Positions 10,653-21,483 of a stretch of 64,000 nucleotides of DNA are shown one piece after another. This stretch comes from Portulaca oleracea (Eukaryota; Streptophyta; Magnoliopsida; Caryophyllales; Portulacaceae): positions 1,211,347-1,275,346 of the forward strand of contig CM055892.1 in assembly GCA_029582165.1 (NCBI GenBank), written 5' to 3'. The position numbers were made by a program, and so were the translations under genes. Numbering within the stretch: position 1 is the first letter of the stretch; every line of letters starts with the position of its first letter. The notes below the pieces were generated by a model. The model ran no database searches. It was not told the DNA's origin and saw only the letters and a list, made by a program, of their open reading frames with translations.

Positions 10653-12363
10653 AGACTCACAAATGAAAATAAAAGAAAAGAAATAAAAACACGGGGACAA
10701 AAGACTCTAAAACAAAACAAAACAAAAGACTCAAAATGAAAACAAAGATTTTTATTTATAATCTCCTTAAAAAAGCATCAACATGATCTTTCAATGAACT
10801 AAATCTAATCTAGAACACCCCAAAAGTGAATCAAAGTCCATATACAAGAGAAGGAGAAGCATTGGAAAAATTTATAAGCACTACACTTCTCAAGTCCAAA
10901 CCAATCATCCCTAATCACAAATGAAGCAAGCAAGCACATGTTTAATAAGAAACTCGACAGATCGAGAGCAACCTCACTTTTGGGAATGTGGAAACACTCC
11001 TCTCATGTGTTTAAATGTGAATAAATCATTGAAGGTTCACTCAATACTCAAACCAAAGCAACATCCTACCATAAGCTTGCAAAACATCTCAATTCTCTAC
11101 CGCTAATATGCAATGCACAATGACAATCAAGAGGACTTTCAAAAGGGTTGTAATGGGGCTAAGGTTAAGGGTAAGAAGTTGAAATATATTTGCGGAAGTG
11201 GAGCTAAAAACCCAAGCCTAGAGCATAAACCTCACCAAATTTGCACAAACAAAACTTTCACACCTTATATTCACTACAACGCATCCCATAATCAAGTGGA
11301 AATCGACTCAAATCAAAGAAAATAAACTAACAAACTACTAAACACTTTATTTCTACCTTTTTTTCATTCTTTTTTTTCTCTTTTTTCTCTTTTTGCTTTT
11401 TTTTTGTTTTTTTCTTTTTTTTTTCTAAATGAACTACAACTCAAAACAAATAAATATACAATTATAAGGCAAATTTCTACCTCAACCCATATCAAGCTAC
11501 AATTGGGAGCAATCTCATGATAATCAACTTCAGAACATCCCCAACAAAACCAAACGACGAAAACACCATAATAAACCCAACTCTTCACACTCTAACACTC
11601 CAAACATAGGCTTAAAGGTAGGAAATTCAATATTCAGCCATGGCTTTCAATATAGGTAATCAAAAGAAAGTGTGATACAAGGCTAAAAGAGGGTTAAAGG
11701 CGGATTTTAACATGTAAAGGGTGGCTATTTGGCTATGTAGCTAAAATATATATAACAATGCCTCTATCATATTATCAAAGCACAAGCAAAAATGCAATTT
11801 CAAAGAGATACATTGCAAGTTCTAGAGAATGAAACTAAGGATGAGTCACACATGGAAAATATGAGACTAATAAAAATGATTAGTCATTTTAAGGCTTTGT
11901 GGTCTTACGGGTAAAAGCTCTCAAATAAACCTAGCTCAAATAGATGTATATGCCAAACTCATTCCAATAGATCATAAGGGGAATCAATCATCGCTTTCAA
12001 AATGCAGTGCTCAACTCAATAAGCTTTCACAAACTCTTTTCATGACTGTTATTCACAAATGGGCTACTCAAGATTAAATCTAGTTAAAAGAAAATCTAGA
12101 CTTTTTCCCTCAATTTTTTTAATTTTTCTAATTTTCTGATTTTTTGGAATTTTTTTTTCTCAAAATAAAAACTAAAACAAAACTAAATGCAAACCTAGAA
12201 AATAAAACAAACTAAAAACTAAGAAAAAAAAAGAAAATAAAAATCAAGGATGAATCTAACTGATGCAACTAGGTGGATGCAATTATTTATAAATAAACAA
12301 AACCAAAAAACTAAGAAAAACAAACAAAAACAAACTCAAGACACTACTACACATTTATACAAA
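10653..12363 (-). other. Noncoding 3' interior of Athila/Tat-like copy 1
   Basis: No substantial ORF. It contains several poly-T/poly-A tracts (11,360-11,425 and 12,110-12,240). A diverged counterpart lies at about 61,965-63,740 in copy 2, so the region is part of the element. Confidence 0.7.
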
Positions 12364-12378
12364 TCCCCCCATGCTTGG
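12364..12378 (-). promoter_or_regulatory. Internal (second) polypurine-tract-like motif
   Basis: On the minus strand this reads CCAAGCATGGGGGGA, almost the same as the 3' polypurine tract at 10,633. The same second copy occurs in the related element at about 63,747-63,761. It may act as a central polypurine tract; that role is inferred from similarity alone. Confidence 0.55.
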
Positions 12379-12451
12379 ACAAAGCATTGCCCTCAATGCA
12401 AGCACATTCAAATAAATTGAAAAAGGGGAAATAAGGAAAGATCTCACCAGG

Positions 12452-12472
12452 TTAGGTGCTGGATGCACCTAA
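12452..12472. other. Perfect hairpin downstream of the second ORF
   Basis: TTAGGTGC, a 5-nt loop, then GCACCTAA. The 8-bp stem is perfect, and the same hairpin with a changed loop is present in copy 2 (63834-63854). It lies about 50 bp after the stop codon of the second reading frame on the minus strand. Confidence 0.7.
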
Positions 12473-12519
12473 ACTATCGCCTCTTCAAGAATGGGGCGAA
12501 TGGAGCATCAGCCGCTCCA

Positions 12520-13110
12520 TCAAGAACTCAAGACTGGGGCCATTACTTCAGATGCCGTCAATGCCCTTAGAAGATTGTCAAATTCCTCAACATGCGGTTT
12601 ACAAGCTTGCAAATAAGAGAGCAGCAAAAGATTTACAGCAGAAAATGTAAGTATCACTTTCTTAAATAGATCAAAGGCCTTAGAAAAATCAAAAGAGTCA
12701 AAATAAGTTGTCCACATGAGTTTTCTAGGCAAGTCCTCTAGGTAAATACAATATGGATCAAGAGAGGAATGGTACCCTCTTAATGTACCTATGGACAAAT
12801 AAAGAATATTGTTGTTCCCCTCAAGCATATCACAAGAATTAACCACATAGCCCACATCAACATGAACACATACGGTCTCTTCAACAAAAGGTGGCTCATC
12901 TAGGCATTTAGGGGAATAGTAAAGTGGTGAACAAGGAGTAGAAGCATGGAATAAGACATTGGAAGTAGGGAGTACAACATCATCAAATTCTTTGCTTGAA
13001 GGATCTAATCCACCCACAATCCCCTCACAAGCCTCCTCATCAATAGTATTAATTGACCCATGAGAAAAATCATCATCATACCTAGCATCAAACCCATGGG
13101 ATTCACTCAT
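12520..13110 (-). CDS. Second ORF of Athila/Tat-like copy 1 (Gag-side, function unknown)
   Basis: A 196-codon open frame starting MSESHGFDARYDDDFSHG and ending in SYLQACKPHVEEFDNLLRAL plus a short tail. Its ATG overlaps the stop of the upstream gag-like frame as ATGA, so translation by termination-reinitiation or a frameshift is possible. Acidic in the N-terminal third; no zinc knuckle, protease or RT motif is visible. The C-terminal 30 residues are conserved, with a minority of substitutions, in the second copy (63902-64000), which shows that this frame is a shared feature of the family. The protein could be the C-terminal part of Gag split off by a frameshift, or an independent accessory protein. 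Confidence 0.65.
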   Translation of the reverse strand: MSESHGFDARYDDDFSHGSINTIDEEACEGIVGGLDPSSKEFDDVVLPTSNVLFHASTPCSPLYYSPKCLDEPPFVEETVCVHVDVGYVVNSCDMLEGNNNILYLSIGTLRGYHSSLDPYCIYLEDLPRKLMWTTYFDSFDFSKAFDLFKKVILTFSAVNLLLLSYLQACKPHVEEFDNLLRALTASEVMAPVLSS

Positions 13111-13691
13111 CTTAAACCCCGTCGACTGAGAAAAAGGGAGGGTACATCATGAAAAGCAAAGACACCATCAGTAGTGTCTCTAGGTAAGCTAGGATGGGAA
13201 TGAGCAACAATTGGCAAAGATGACTCGGAAAGGTCAACTATTTCCTCCAGATTAGCTTCTAATTTATCTTGTTGCTCTAGCATTTCCCTCATTATAATCT
13301 CAAGTCTGGCTAAACCAAAGCATGTAGAATCATCATGGTCAAGAGAACAACATAAACGACAAGGAGACAAACAATGGGGTTGAGTATATAATCTAGCATG
13401 AGATGCACAAGGATTACAGTAAGAGTAACCAGATGCACAAAAAGAATTCTCAAAATAAAGTGTATCACGTGCAAGCCACTCAAGCAAACTCCAAGCTTCA
13501 TCAACAGTTCTAGCATAAAAACCAAAATACTATAATAGAGTACGAGTCTCACTATTCACTCCCTCAACAACATTATCAAGAATATCAGATTTCCCAGGAA
13601 TAATACCACATGGAACAGGGCAAGCAAGTAATCGCTCAAAATAGCGCCAAAATAACTCCTGCTCAAATTGGGTAAAATAGATAATTGCCAT
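13107..13691 (-). pseudogene. Gag-like protein of Athila/Tat-like copy 1, one in-frame stop
   Basis: From the ATG at 13,691 the frame reads FEQELFWRYFERLLACPVPCG and VEGVNSETRTLL, then an in-frame TAG (13530-13532), then GFYARTVDEAWSLLEWLARD, a Cys-rich stretch (CNPC, CRLCC) and a coiled-coil-like ELEEIV-type segment, ending RRGLR at 13,107. The order (FW-Y-LL-CP-HG-like block, then ETR-LL, then A-E-AW-LLE-LA) matches the retrotransposon Gag core of Tat/Athila elements. The single stop means the protein is truncated unless read through. The next frame begins inside its stop codon (ATGA). Confidence 0.72.
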
Positions 13692-13801
13692 TTTTTTTTT
13701 GAATTTTTTTTTTTTGAGAAAAACAATGAAAATGAGAAAAACAAAAAGAAAAATGATCTAGTCAAGCTAAGGATATTCGTTCGGTAGCGGCTAGGGACAA
13801 A

Positions 13802-13820
13802 GTCCCCGGCATCGGTGCCA
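13802..13820 (-). promoter_or_regulatory. Primer-binding site of Athila/Tat-like copy 1
   Basis: TGGCACCGATGCCGGGGAC on the minus strand, 6 nt after the 5' LTR. It agrees, apart from about two positions, with the tRNA-Asp-type site (TGGCGCCGTTGCCGGGGA) of Athila/Tat elements. Confidence 0.85.
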
Positions 13821-13826
13821 AAAACT

Positions 13827-15417
13827 TGATAGGCCGCGAGTGCACATGTGCTCGTGTAGCAAGTATCAAGGTCGATCCCACAGGGACTTTGCAAACTCCG
13901 CACCAAACTAGCCTCCTAGGTGATTGCTAAATCGGTCGGGTTTTAGATTGAGAATAACTAATTTTAGTTCTAGTCACTAAAAAAGGTCAAATAAATCAAA
14001 TATTCACACAATTCACAAGATGAAATCAATATGAGAAAGACGTTCAGGGGATAAAACCTAAGTAACTCTATGAATGAAACAAGTGGATTGAACATGTATG
14101 TCACTAATGTGGTACATTTTAGGGTCGGTAATCGCATAATGTATTCCGTAGCGAGCTTTTGGCAATGAAACGGATTGCTTAGTAAAATTGATCTATTGGA
14201 CTCTTTATTGTGTCAATTTTATCTAAGTTAAGTATCAATTATCCAATGACCCTTAGTTACAAAGTCTTCTATCTCTAGTTCACTTCCTATACTAGTTTAA
14301 TCCTAAGGGTTCCAATTATCGAATTTCTCCGTTCGGTACTTCACTCAACGATCTATAACCATGCTAATGGTGATCAAGCAAAAGCAATGACATACAAAAT
14401 CAAAGGATAAATAAAATGCATTCAAACAAGATAAACAAACTTGTTCAATCCAACAATACTCAATCCATAAGAGAAACTTGAAAAGGATTATCCCCCAAAC
14501 TGAAAGAAACTACTCACTACTCATGTTCAAAACACAAAACATATCAAAATCTATTCTAGAAAGCATGAAATCTAAAAGAAAGAGAAGTAAACCGAGATGG
14601 AAATCATTCCTCGCTTGAATGGTAGTCAGTGGGGACTTTTGCTCCTCCACTTCAATGGATTTCTTGAGAATCGATCTTCGAACTCTAATAAACTCTCAAT
14701 CTTCAACTAAGGATGAGTGTGGATGGATTTGTGGAGGATGGGATGGATGATGGTAGAGATGGAGATGGATGGTGAATGGGAGTGAATGAATGAAGGTGGA
14801 TGGTGATGGATGAATCAGCCGAATCTACAATTATATAGCCATTAAGAGAAGTTGAAACGACCAAATCGTCATAAACAGGGTCAACACGGACCGTGTTGAT
14901 GGTTTCTGGGGAAATTGAGCTCTCTGGAGGCCAACACGGACCGTGTTTATGTCAACACGGGTCGTGTTGGATCTGGAGTTTTCTGGGTCGTCTTGTTTCG
15001 GCCATATCTGCTTCATCTGACGTCCGATTGACTTGGTTCTTGACTTTTCGGAAAACTCTAGGAGTCTATTTTTCATTGGCATAAATGTCAAAGTCATAGC
15101 ATACTTGTGGAAATGATGGTGACCAAAAGAGTGGACATATATCAGTTTTCGTACACTTTCTACTATTTTACTCATAACTCCATCATATCAACTCGGAATT
15201 GACCTTATAATATATAATCGGAAAGCTCTTTTAGTGATGAATCAAGTAATGGATGTGAGCTTTGGAGTTCATATCACTAATCTGCACAAATTGAACAAAA
15301 CACAAAGAACTCATTTAAGATATCGAAATAAGATCATAAAAGATCAATTAAGCACATTAATCCCCAAATTTCATTATCAAAATACTTCCAATATATAGTC
15401 ACTATATGCCCTCATCA
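13827..15417 (-). repeat. 5' LTR of Athila/Tat-like copy 1
   Basis: 1,591 bp. TATA-like GGCTATATAA (minus strand, 14831-14840) and the palindrome cluster (14881-14969) sit in the expected U3 order. Begins TGATGAGGG and ends CCTATCA in sense. Confidence 0.93.
14831..14840 (-). promoter_or_regulatory. LTR TATA box
   Basis: GGCTATATAA on the minus strand, downstream of the palindrome cluster in the sense orientation. The same box occurs twice in the duplicated 3' LTR (about 9502 and 10,046). Confidence 0.6.
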
Positions 15418-15422
15418 AACGA

Positions 15423-15896
15423 CAATGAGTGAGTCCACGCATATTAGTTATAAAAAGATATTTGAAAATAATGAAAGCGATAATTATTTCACTTTAATTA
15501 GAGTATCTTGAGTTTTTACATTTAAACAGTTTCGAAGGTTACTGTCATTTAAATATAAATGAGTTTGCCGATAAAATGAATAAATCTCCCACTTTGACTT
15601 GTGAAATCCAAATAAAATATATGGGCTGCTAATATGAGAGGCCCAAATGGATTGAATATGAATAAAATAAGAAAAAGGGCCTCAAACCCCCCTTCCTCTT
15701 TCTTTATCCCACGACAGAGAGGGACAAGGGAGGAGCAGGGAAGAGGGGTGGCGGCTGGGCAAGCGACGGGCCGTGAAGATGATGGCGGTGGCTGGAGTTA
15801 CCGCCGGCGACTCAGGGACGACAACCAGAGCCACCAGAGGCGGTGGTGGTCAGGTGTTCGGTTGCGGTATTTTTGTGGTTTTTGTGAGGTAAGGGT
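15423..15896. other. Middle part of the TGTAACATCC insertion
   Basis: Noncoding. It becomes GC-rich at 15,700-15,880 (GGCGGTGGCTGG-type sequence), as seen in the untranslated part of some plant Ty3 LTRs. The 124-codon ORF at 15,634 has no known motif. Confidence 0.5.
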
Positions 15897-17750
15897 TGTC
15901 GAATCCGCAGGGATTGGTGTTAGGATTGACAAGGATATCGGTTTGCGATGGGTTTTCTCAGTGCGGAAACCGGTAAATTATGTAAATAAAGCTATTAAAC
16001 TAATCTAGACATGGATTCAAAGAAAGCAATAAAAGCATGAAATCAAATAAAGTAATGAAAAGCAATGAATGAAACACTAGAATGAACAATGAAATTGGGA
16101 ACAAGAAATTATACCTTCGATGAACTAATCTTCACTTGAATCCTTCACTTCGAATTTTCTCCTGAACAAACAAGAAAATTGTGAATTGGACTACTAAGAA
16201 TCCTCAAATCCTCACTTTGAAGTAGGATTTGTGACTCTTAATCCTCCTTCTTACTAAAAGTTGGATTGGATTTTTGTGGCTAATACTAATAAAACCTTAA
16301 GAAACTTTAAAACCTTTAAAACACCCTAATACTAACAGAACCCTAACCTAATGAAACCTAATTCAATTAACCCTAATAATCCTAACTCTTACAGAACCCT
16401 AATCAAGACCTAACCAGACCTAACCAAAACAAACCCCAAAAACAATCCCTAAGAAACTGACCAAAAACTAAACCCTAAAACTACATACTCAGACTTGAGA
16501 CAGAGAGTTAGAAAGAGAAAAGAAAGGGAATCAAATTCAACCTCCTATTGTCCATTGACCGAACAGAGGAAGAAGGAAAACAGAGGCAGAAATCAGAGGA
16601 GAAAGATGAACATCACACAAAATTCGAATCGAAACAGAACAAATTCACTCAAAACATCAAATTAAAATCAACCCAAGAACCATATCAAATACCAAGACAG
16701 AAACGCATCAAACATTACCAATTCAATACCAGAACATTCAAACAACATTAAACCAAGAACCGAATACAATCTAAACCTAGAAAATTACACTAATAATTCG
16801 AAAATCTCAACAAGTCAATAGAACAATTCATCCAAACTCAAAATCCTAGAATCGATTATAAAGGAAAGTGAAATAGAGATGCAAAACAGAAAATAAAGCA
16901 AGAATTCACCTAATCTAATCCTAACCCTAGAACGAACCCTAAAATAACGATTCTGCCAACCTTCTTCTTCCTTTATATACTCGAATTCGTCCCTCCCTTT
17001 CAGATCTGAGCCGTCGATTCTCTTCAATCTGGGTGGACAAGATGAATTTCTATAGTTAGAGCTCGATGGTGGTGGTGTACATCTCTTCTGCTGCTCAACC
17101 GATTCTGCACAAAACAATGAGAGAAAATGAGTGATTGAGTGAGAATATCGCGAGAACCAGAGAAATAGAAAGAGATGAGAAGAGAGAAGGAGATGAGAAA
17201 TGAGATGAAGAGAGATGGAGATGAGATGAGAGAAGGAGTTCGAGAAGATGGTTATGAGGTGGAGTTGGTTCGGTGCTGGACTGCGCAAGAGAATAAGAAG
17301 AAGAAGAACAAAGAAGAAGTGAGGGAGAAAGGGACGAAGAGGAAATGAGGGGAAATGAAATTTGGGTTCGGGGAAGGAGTTTTATTCGGCTGGGTAGGGG
17401 ATTAGGGCAGATGGGTAAATGGGTTAGGGTTTCTGGGTAAATGGGTTCACGGGTTAGGATAGGCGGTTTGGTGGGTTTTGAGGAATTGGGCCAGGAGTGA
17501 GTTGGGCCGAAAAGGGAGACATGGAAGGAGGGAATTGGGCTAGCTTAGGAATTAGTATTTAGTTTTATTTCTAATATTTATATTTTTGATTCATTTTAAT
17601 AATAATAATATCTATAAATAATAAAATGCTATAAAATCTAATAAAAATGCAAAAAGAGTAAAAACATAATAAAAATCCTAAGATAATTATTAAAGACAAA
17701 CAAAACACCTTATGAAATGATATAAATTCGGCTCGGAATGAGACCGAACA
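15897..17750 (-). repeat. LTR-like segment nested in the TGTAACATCC insertion
   Basis: On the minus strand this runs from TGTTCGGTCTCATTCCGAG to CCCTGCGGATTCGACA, a TG...CA segment of about 1.85 kb with an end typical of plant LTRs. I could not find a matching TSD (AGGGT on one side, TCGGG on the other), so one side may be truncated. It contains only short ORFs and loose CCCTAA-like runs. Confidence 0.4.
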
Positions 17751-18555
17751 TCGGGATTGCGAACAGGGGACGACGGCAGAGGAGCCCTTTTTCTGGGTGG
17801 TTTCCGGTGCTTCTCGGCGACTCTATGGGTGGTTTCCGACGGGATTTCAACTTAGATTGGTAAGTATAATCCCCAATTGATGAATTAGAGTTGTGATATT
17901 GAATTTTAGGTTTGACTTTGGGATGATTTTGAGATGGACGAGAGAGATGGGTATGAATGAATTTTGGGTTTTCTTGGTGTTGGTAAGTAGCGGAAATAGT
18001 GGCTGGTGGTGGTTGGATTAGTGGTGCTGGGTGGTGGTTCGTGTGCAACTGGTGGTAGTAGTGGTGGTGATCGGTGGTTGAAGGGTGGTACAAGGTGGTT
18101 TAGTAATGGACGTGAAGGAAGAAGAAGGTGTTGGTGATGGTGATGGTGGACGATAGATGAAGTTCTAATTAATTTCTGATATCAATTTATAGAGTTTGGG
18201 TAATGTTGATGAGTCACCATTTTTGCCTTGCTGTCAATTGGAGAAGAAAGAACATTTTAACTTTGCCATTGATATTGACTTGGTAGTCATGGGAGGTGAA
18301 AAGGGAGTGAAAAAAATCAAAAGGGTGGCTGACTTGGGTACATGGACGGTGAAGCAGAGAAGAAGATAGTAGTAGGGGTGGCTATCAAGAGCTTAACTTT
18401 GGTGTATTTGGTCAGCAATGTAGAAGAAAAGAACAAGCAGAAAAGAAGAAGAATGTACAAGGGAGTAAGGATGGTGGAGAAGAAAGAAGAAGTGAAATAT
18501 TGAATTTTAACTACCTAACATTGTGATACCAAAAGGAACAACACTAAAATTATCA

Positions 18556-18605
<50 letters not shown>

Positions 18606-18815
18606 TGTAAATAGATAAAATATGAAAAGTATGTATGATAAATTAAAAGAATTATCAAAATTAGTAAAAGCTAAAAGTAATACTCGTATTTAGAGTTTAA
18701 TAAAATTAATTAAAAGTAAAGGAATTTAACTAATTAAATCGGTTAATGCACCGTAATTGAGATAAAAAATTTTAATTAGTAATATAAATCATGCTTAATA
18801 ATACGAGGTATTACA
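17751..18815. other. Right part of the TGTAACATCC insertion
   Basis: Noncoding; GT-rich around 17,990-18,110, then an ATT microsatellite, then AT-rich DNA ending CGAGGTATTACA at the TSD. Confidence 0.55.
18557..18604. repeat. (ATT)n microsatellite
   Basis: About 16 ATT units. Confidence 0.95.
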
Positions 18816-18987
18816 TTGAGCGATTGACGATTACTGTCACTAAGCGTATTCTATCCTTATCTAATCGGTGAATTTTCATATATTTTCTAATGAATGCGCT
18901 CGAGGAGTCAACCTCATTGTCATCATGATTGGCGCCATTGATAAGCCATTTCAACATTTTGTTTGATGAAGAACTTGATGTTGACAT
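18816..18987 (-). pseudogene. Pong-like transposase, N-terminal piece
   Basis: Starts MSTSSSSSNKMLKWLIN at 18,987 and reaches the TSD TTGAG, where the 11-kb insertion begins. Joined across the insertion it continues into the lysine-rich stretch at 7620. This connection shows that the gene was intact at this point before the insertion. Confidence 0.78.
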
Positions 18988-19582
18988 AGTTTACAACCTA
19001 CAAATCATCATATTTTATATAAATGAATGATAGTTTAAAACATAGAAATTAAAGAACTTGATATATATGTCGCTAACAACATATCTAATCGTTCTCATGA
19101 CATTTCCTTTCTGCAAATTAAACAAGAATACCTTATACGAGACTTCACTTAACACATTTGATATTTCAAAGTAGATAACAACACATACAAGGAAGACTTC
19201 ACTTACTAGCTTTAATTGAAACTTAAAATGGATAATCCTAATAAGAGTTAATGATAACTAAAGTGGTAACTAAGATGTCGGCGGTGATGGAAAGCCTCTT
19301 CTTTGGCGAATTTCGACCTTCTTTTATTCATAAAACATTCGAACATCTGGTGCAAGTGTGCTCAAGTCCGTAGTTAATGTCTTCATATCATTTTCCCATG
19401 ACTTTTACTTAAATAATAATTGTTTCCTTTCTTCTGCCTTCTCTTCAAGGCACATTGCTTTCTTTTGTATCTCAAGAGATTGTGCAGAGAATGAAGTCTT
19501 CATTTCATCTCTCTCACTCCACCGCTTCATATCATTAGCCATAAATTCTTTCTCAGTTTAATCTTAGAGAGTTATTAGGCCA
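18988..19582. other. Spacer between ORF1 and the transposase of the Pong-like element
   Basis: Noncoding, about 600 bp, AT-rich. No promoter motif stands out. Confidence 0.5.
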
Positions 19583-20690
19583 TCAAGTTAACCCCCTTTT
19601 GTAAGTCTTTTTCTTTGCCCTTCCTCTTTGCACAATGTCTCCCAGTGGGTCATTCCAGTCCTGAGCTAGGGGATTCCTCTTAAGTGGGGGCTTCATTGGT
19701 GGCAGTATATAACCAGTAGGTGTGCTGGGATTGCTAGGAGTGTTGGGATTTCTAGGGGTGTTGGGGTTGGAAGAGTCACTGTAACCCCTCGACCCATTGA
19801 CCTTGGGCTGCTTTGATAACCCTTCTCTTGCTCTACCTCCACCAAGCTCCTTTGCATGCAACTTCTCAGCTTCTTCTCTAAATTTAAGGACCATTTGGAG
19901 TCGTTCTAACCAACTCATATATTTGAAAGAACATCTATTTTTCTTAACATAAAGCTCATGTGCTTTATCCATAATATCGTTCTTAGACAACCCACTTGCT
20001 TGAAATGTTTGTGCTTATTTCATACAAGGCAAGAAGTAAAAAAATTCCTTCTGGCCATGATCAAATCGTCCGTGGCACATCTTCTCAGTCCTTTCTGTAC
20101 TACCGGGGGGATGGTAGTAATTGTAATTTGTGCTAACATCACCCCAGAACGACTTGATCTTTCGCTCTGTACCATATACAGAGTCAACACTTAAGTTGAC
20201 ATATGAGTCAACTAGAACCTCGTCTTCTTCATCAGTCCAAGTTGCAGCTCTAGTGCTGCCTTCATCTCTGTAGCGACCACGTCGAGGGGCAGAAGTTGCA
20301 CGGATTTGTGAATTTTTGGAGAAAGTTTGAGAGTAGTTCGGATTTTGGGAGAAAGTTTGAGAGTGTGGTTGGTTTTGTGAGGATGTTTGAGAATAGTTTG
20401 GGTTTTGGGAGAACAATTGGGAGTAATATGGGTTTTGGGAAGAGGTTTAAGAGTTTAGGTTTAAGGAGAAAGTTTGAGAATGCGGTTGGTTTTGAGAGGA
20501 TGTTAGAGTAGTTTGGGTTTTGGGAGAACAATTGGGAGTAATGTTGGTTTTGGAAAGAGGTTAGAGAGTTGTTTAGGTTTTGTAAATGATTATTTTGTGA
20601 TTCATTTTGTGAGTGTGAAAAGTTTTCAAATAGTGAACTCAATGAACGTCTCAAATTATCTGGATGATTTGGGTGATTTCGGTCCATTTA
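19583..20690 (-). pseudogene. Pong-like ORF1 (Myb-like DNA-binding protein), broken
   Basis: ORF1 of Pong/Ping-type elements is a Myb-like protein required with the transposase for transposition. The N-terminus (MDRNHPNHPDNLRRSL at 20,687) leads into an Asn/Gln-rich tract with repeated QNPNYSQ-like units that change frame around 20,400. The Myb/SANT helix region follows (ATWTDEEDEVLVDSYVNLS, KIKSFWGDVS). An in-frame TAA at 20,015-20,017 separates it from AQTFQASGLSKNDIMDKAHE and the C-terminal basic, Pro-rich tail (PNTPRNPNTPSNPSTP). The transposase N-terminus lies 0.6 kb downstream on the same strand, the normal Pong order. Confidence 0.82.
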
Positions 20691-21345
20691 TATTGAATTT
20701 GTACCTACATTTCATACATTTTTACAAAGTTAACTTATAATATGCTTAATTAAACCCTTAGTAGAAATTATGCCACTAATATACTAACTTTTTACATGGT
20801 TACATAATTAAATTATAACATGACCACATATTTAATAACAATATCAACATATTTATGTAGTTAAATTACAAAGATGCTAGCTAATTATACATGCTCACAA
20901 ACAACTTTACCAACACACTATTATTAATGTGTCAACGTAATTAAATTATAACATGCTCACAAATTATAACATGCTCACAAAAATTATATTACTAAGACAA
21001 TATTGTTTGCATGGTCACATAATTAAATTATTACATGCTCACATAATTACTAGGACATGCTCCCTCTTAATTTTTGCGTGGTCACATATATTACTAGCAT
21101 AATTACTAACATGCTTTTTAACAAATTATAAAATAACCATAATATATAAAATAATCACTATAATTTATATATGGTAACGATTACTAAGATGTTTTTAACT
21201 AAATGACCACGTAATTACTAGAACATCCGCGCTCCCTTTTAATTTTTGCATGGTCACATAATATTACTAGCATAAATACTAGCATGGTTTTTTAAAATAA
21301 TTACCAAAATGGTTTTTTAACAAATTAAAAAATTACCATAATATA
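20691..21345. repeat. AT-rich tandem repeat at the ORF1 side of the Pong-like element
   Basis: A unit of about 170-180 bp containing CTTAATTTTTGCATGGTCACAT (near 21,066 and 21,234) and ATATATGGTAACGATTACTAAG. It continues at 37553-37596 and 40468-40660, where a third copy occurs. The Copia and the LINE both inserted within this array. Confidence 0.7.
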
Positions 21346-21483
21346 GTTACACAGCAAGAGTCCTGAACAGTATAAACTTCATACGGAAATAAAATCCTCC
21401 CATATTAAGTCATCCTAATATATAAAGATACCCAAAAGATATCTGATTGATATTTGAACAATCACATATATTATTTCAAAACA
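21346..21483 (-). repeat. 3' LTR of the Ivana/Oryco-like Copia, truncated
   Basis: About 138 bp matching the first half of the 265-bp LTR at 37288-37552 (shared GATATCTTTTGGGTATC and TTGCTATGTAG-like sequence). The R/U5 half is missing and Pong-like repeat DNA follows directly. Confidence 0.8.

Larger units (their letters stand above)
8500..15417 (-). mobile_element. Athila/Tat-like gag-only LTR retrotransposon, copy 1
   Basis: Complete element of 6,918 bp with a perfect TSD, AACGA (8495-8499 and 15418-15422). The LTRs start TGATGAGGGCAT and end GGCCTATCA in the sense orientation. The primer-binding site matches the tRNA-Asp-type site typical of Athila/Tat elements, and a polypurine tract (AAGCATGGGGGAA) abuts the 3' LTR. 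The 3.2-kb interior encodes only two Gag-side reading frames; no protease, reverse transcriptase, RNase H or integrase is visible. It is therefore non-autonomous and would need Pol from a relative. A diverged second copy begins at 60,454. Confidence 0.88.
7621..18815. mobile_element. Long LTR-type insertion (TGTAACATCC ... GGTATTACA), probably a solo LTR
   Basis: Inserted in the Pong-like transposase with a perfect TSD, TTGAG (7616-7620 and 18816-18820). Its ends are TGTAACATCCCCG and CGAGGTATTACA, so the termini are short inverted repeats of the kind that bound many plant Ty3-type LTRs. Removing the nested Athila/Tat-like element leaves about 4.3 kb, and removing the segment at 15897-17750 leaves about 2.4 kb. 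No gag or pol is present and no internal LTR pair is visible, so a solo LTR is the simplest reading; a non-autonomous element is the alternative. An LTR with a similar start begins at 58,263. Confidence 0.65.

Noticed and set aside
9501..15175. Repeated ORFs of 63 and 88-114 codons at about 9.5, 10.1 and 14.9 kb, conserved among copies
   Set aside because: They lie in LTR copies and are conserved only because the DNA is duplicated; they overlap TATA and palindromes and occur on both strands.
15634..16008. 124-codon Gly/Arg-rich ORF
   Set aside because: Crosses the junction into an LTR-like segment; composition reflects GC-rich untranslated LTR sequence.
16300..16480. Interstitial telomere repeat (many CCCTAA-like words)
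   Set aside because: Words are irregularly spaced and mostly imperfect; no consecutive plant telomere units.
19358..20740. Plus-strand ORFs opposite the Myb-like gene
   Set aside because: Shadows of the minus-strand ORF1 of the Pong-like element, including its QNPNYSQ repeats read backwards.
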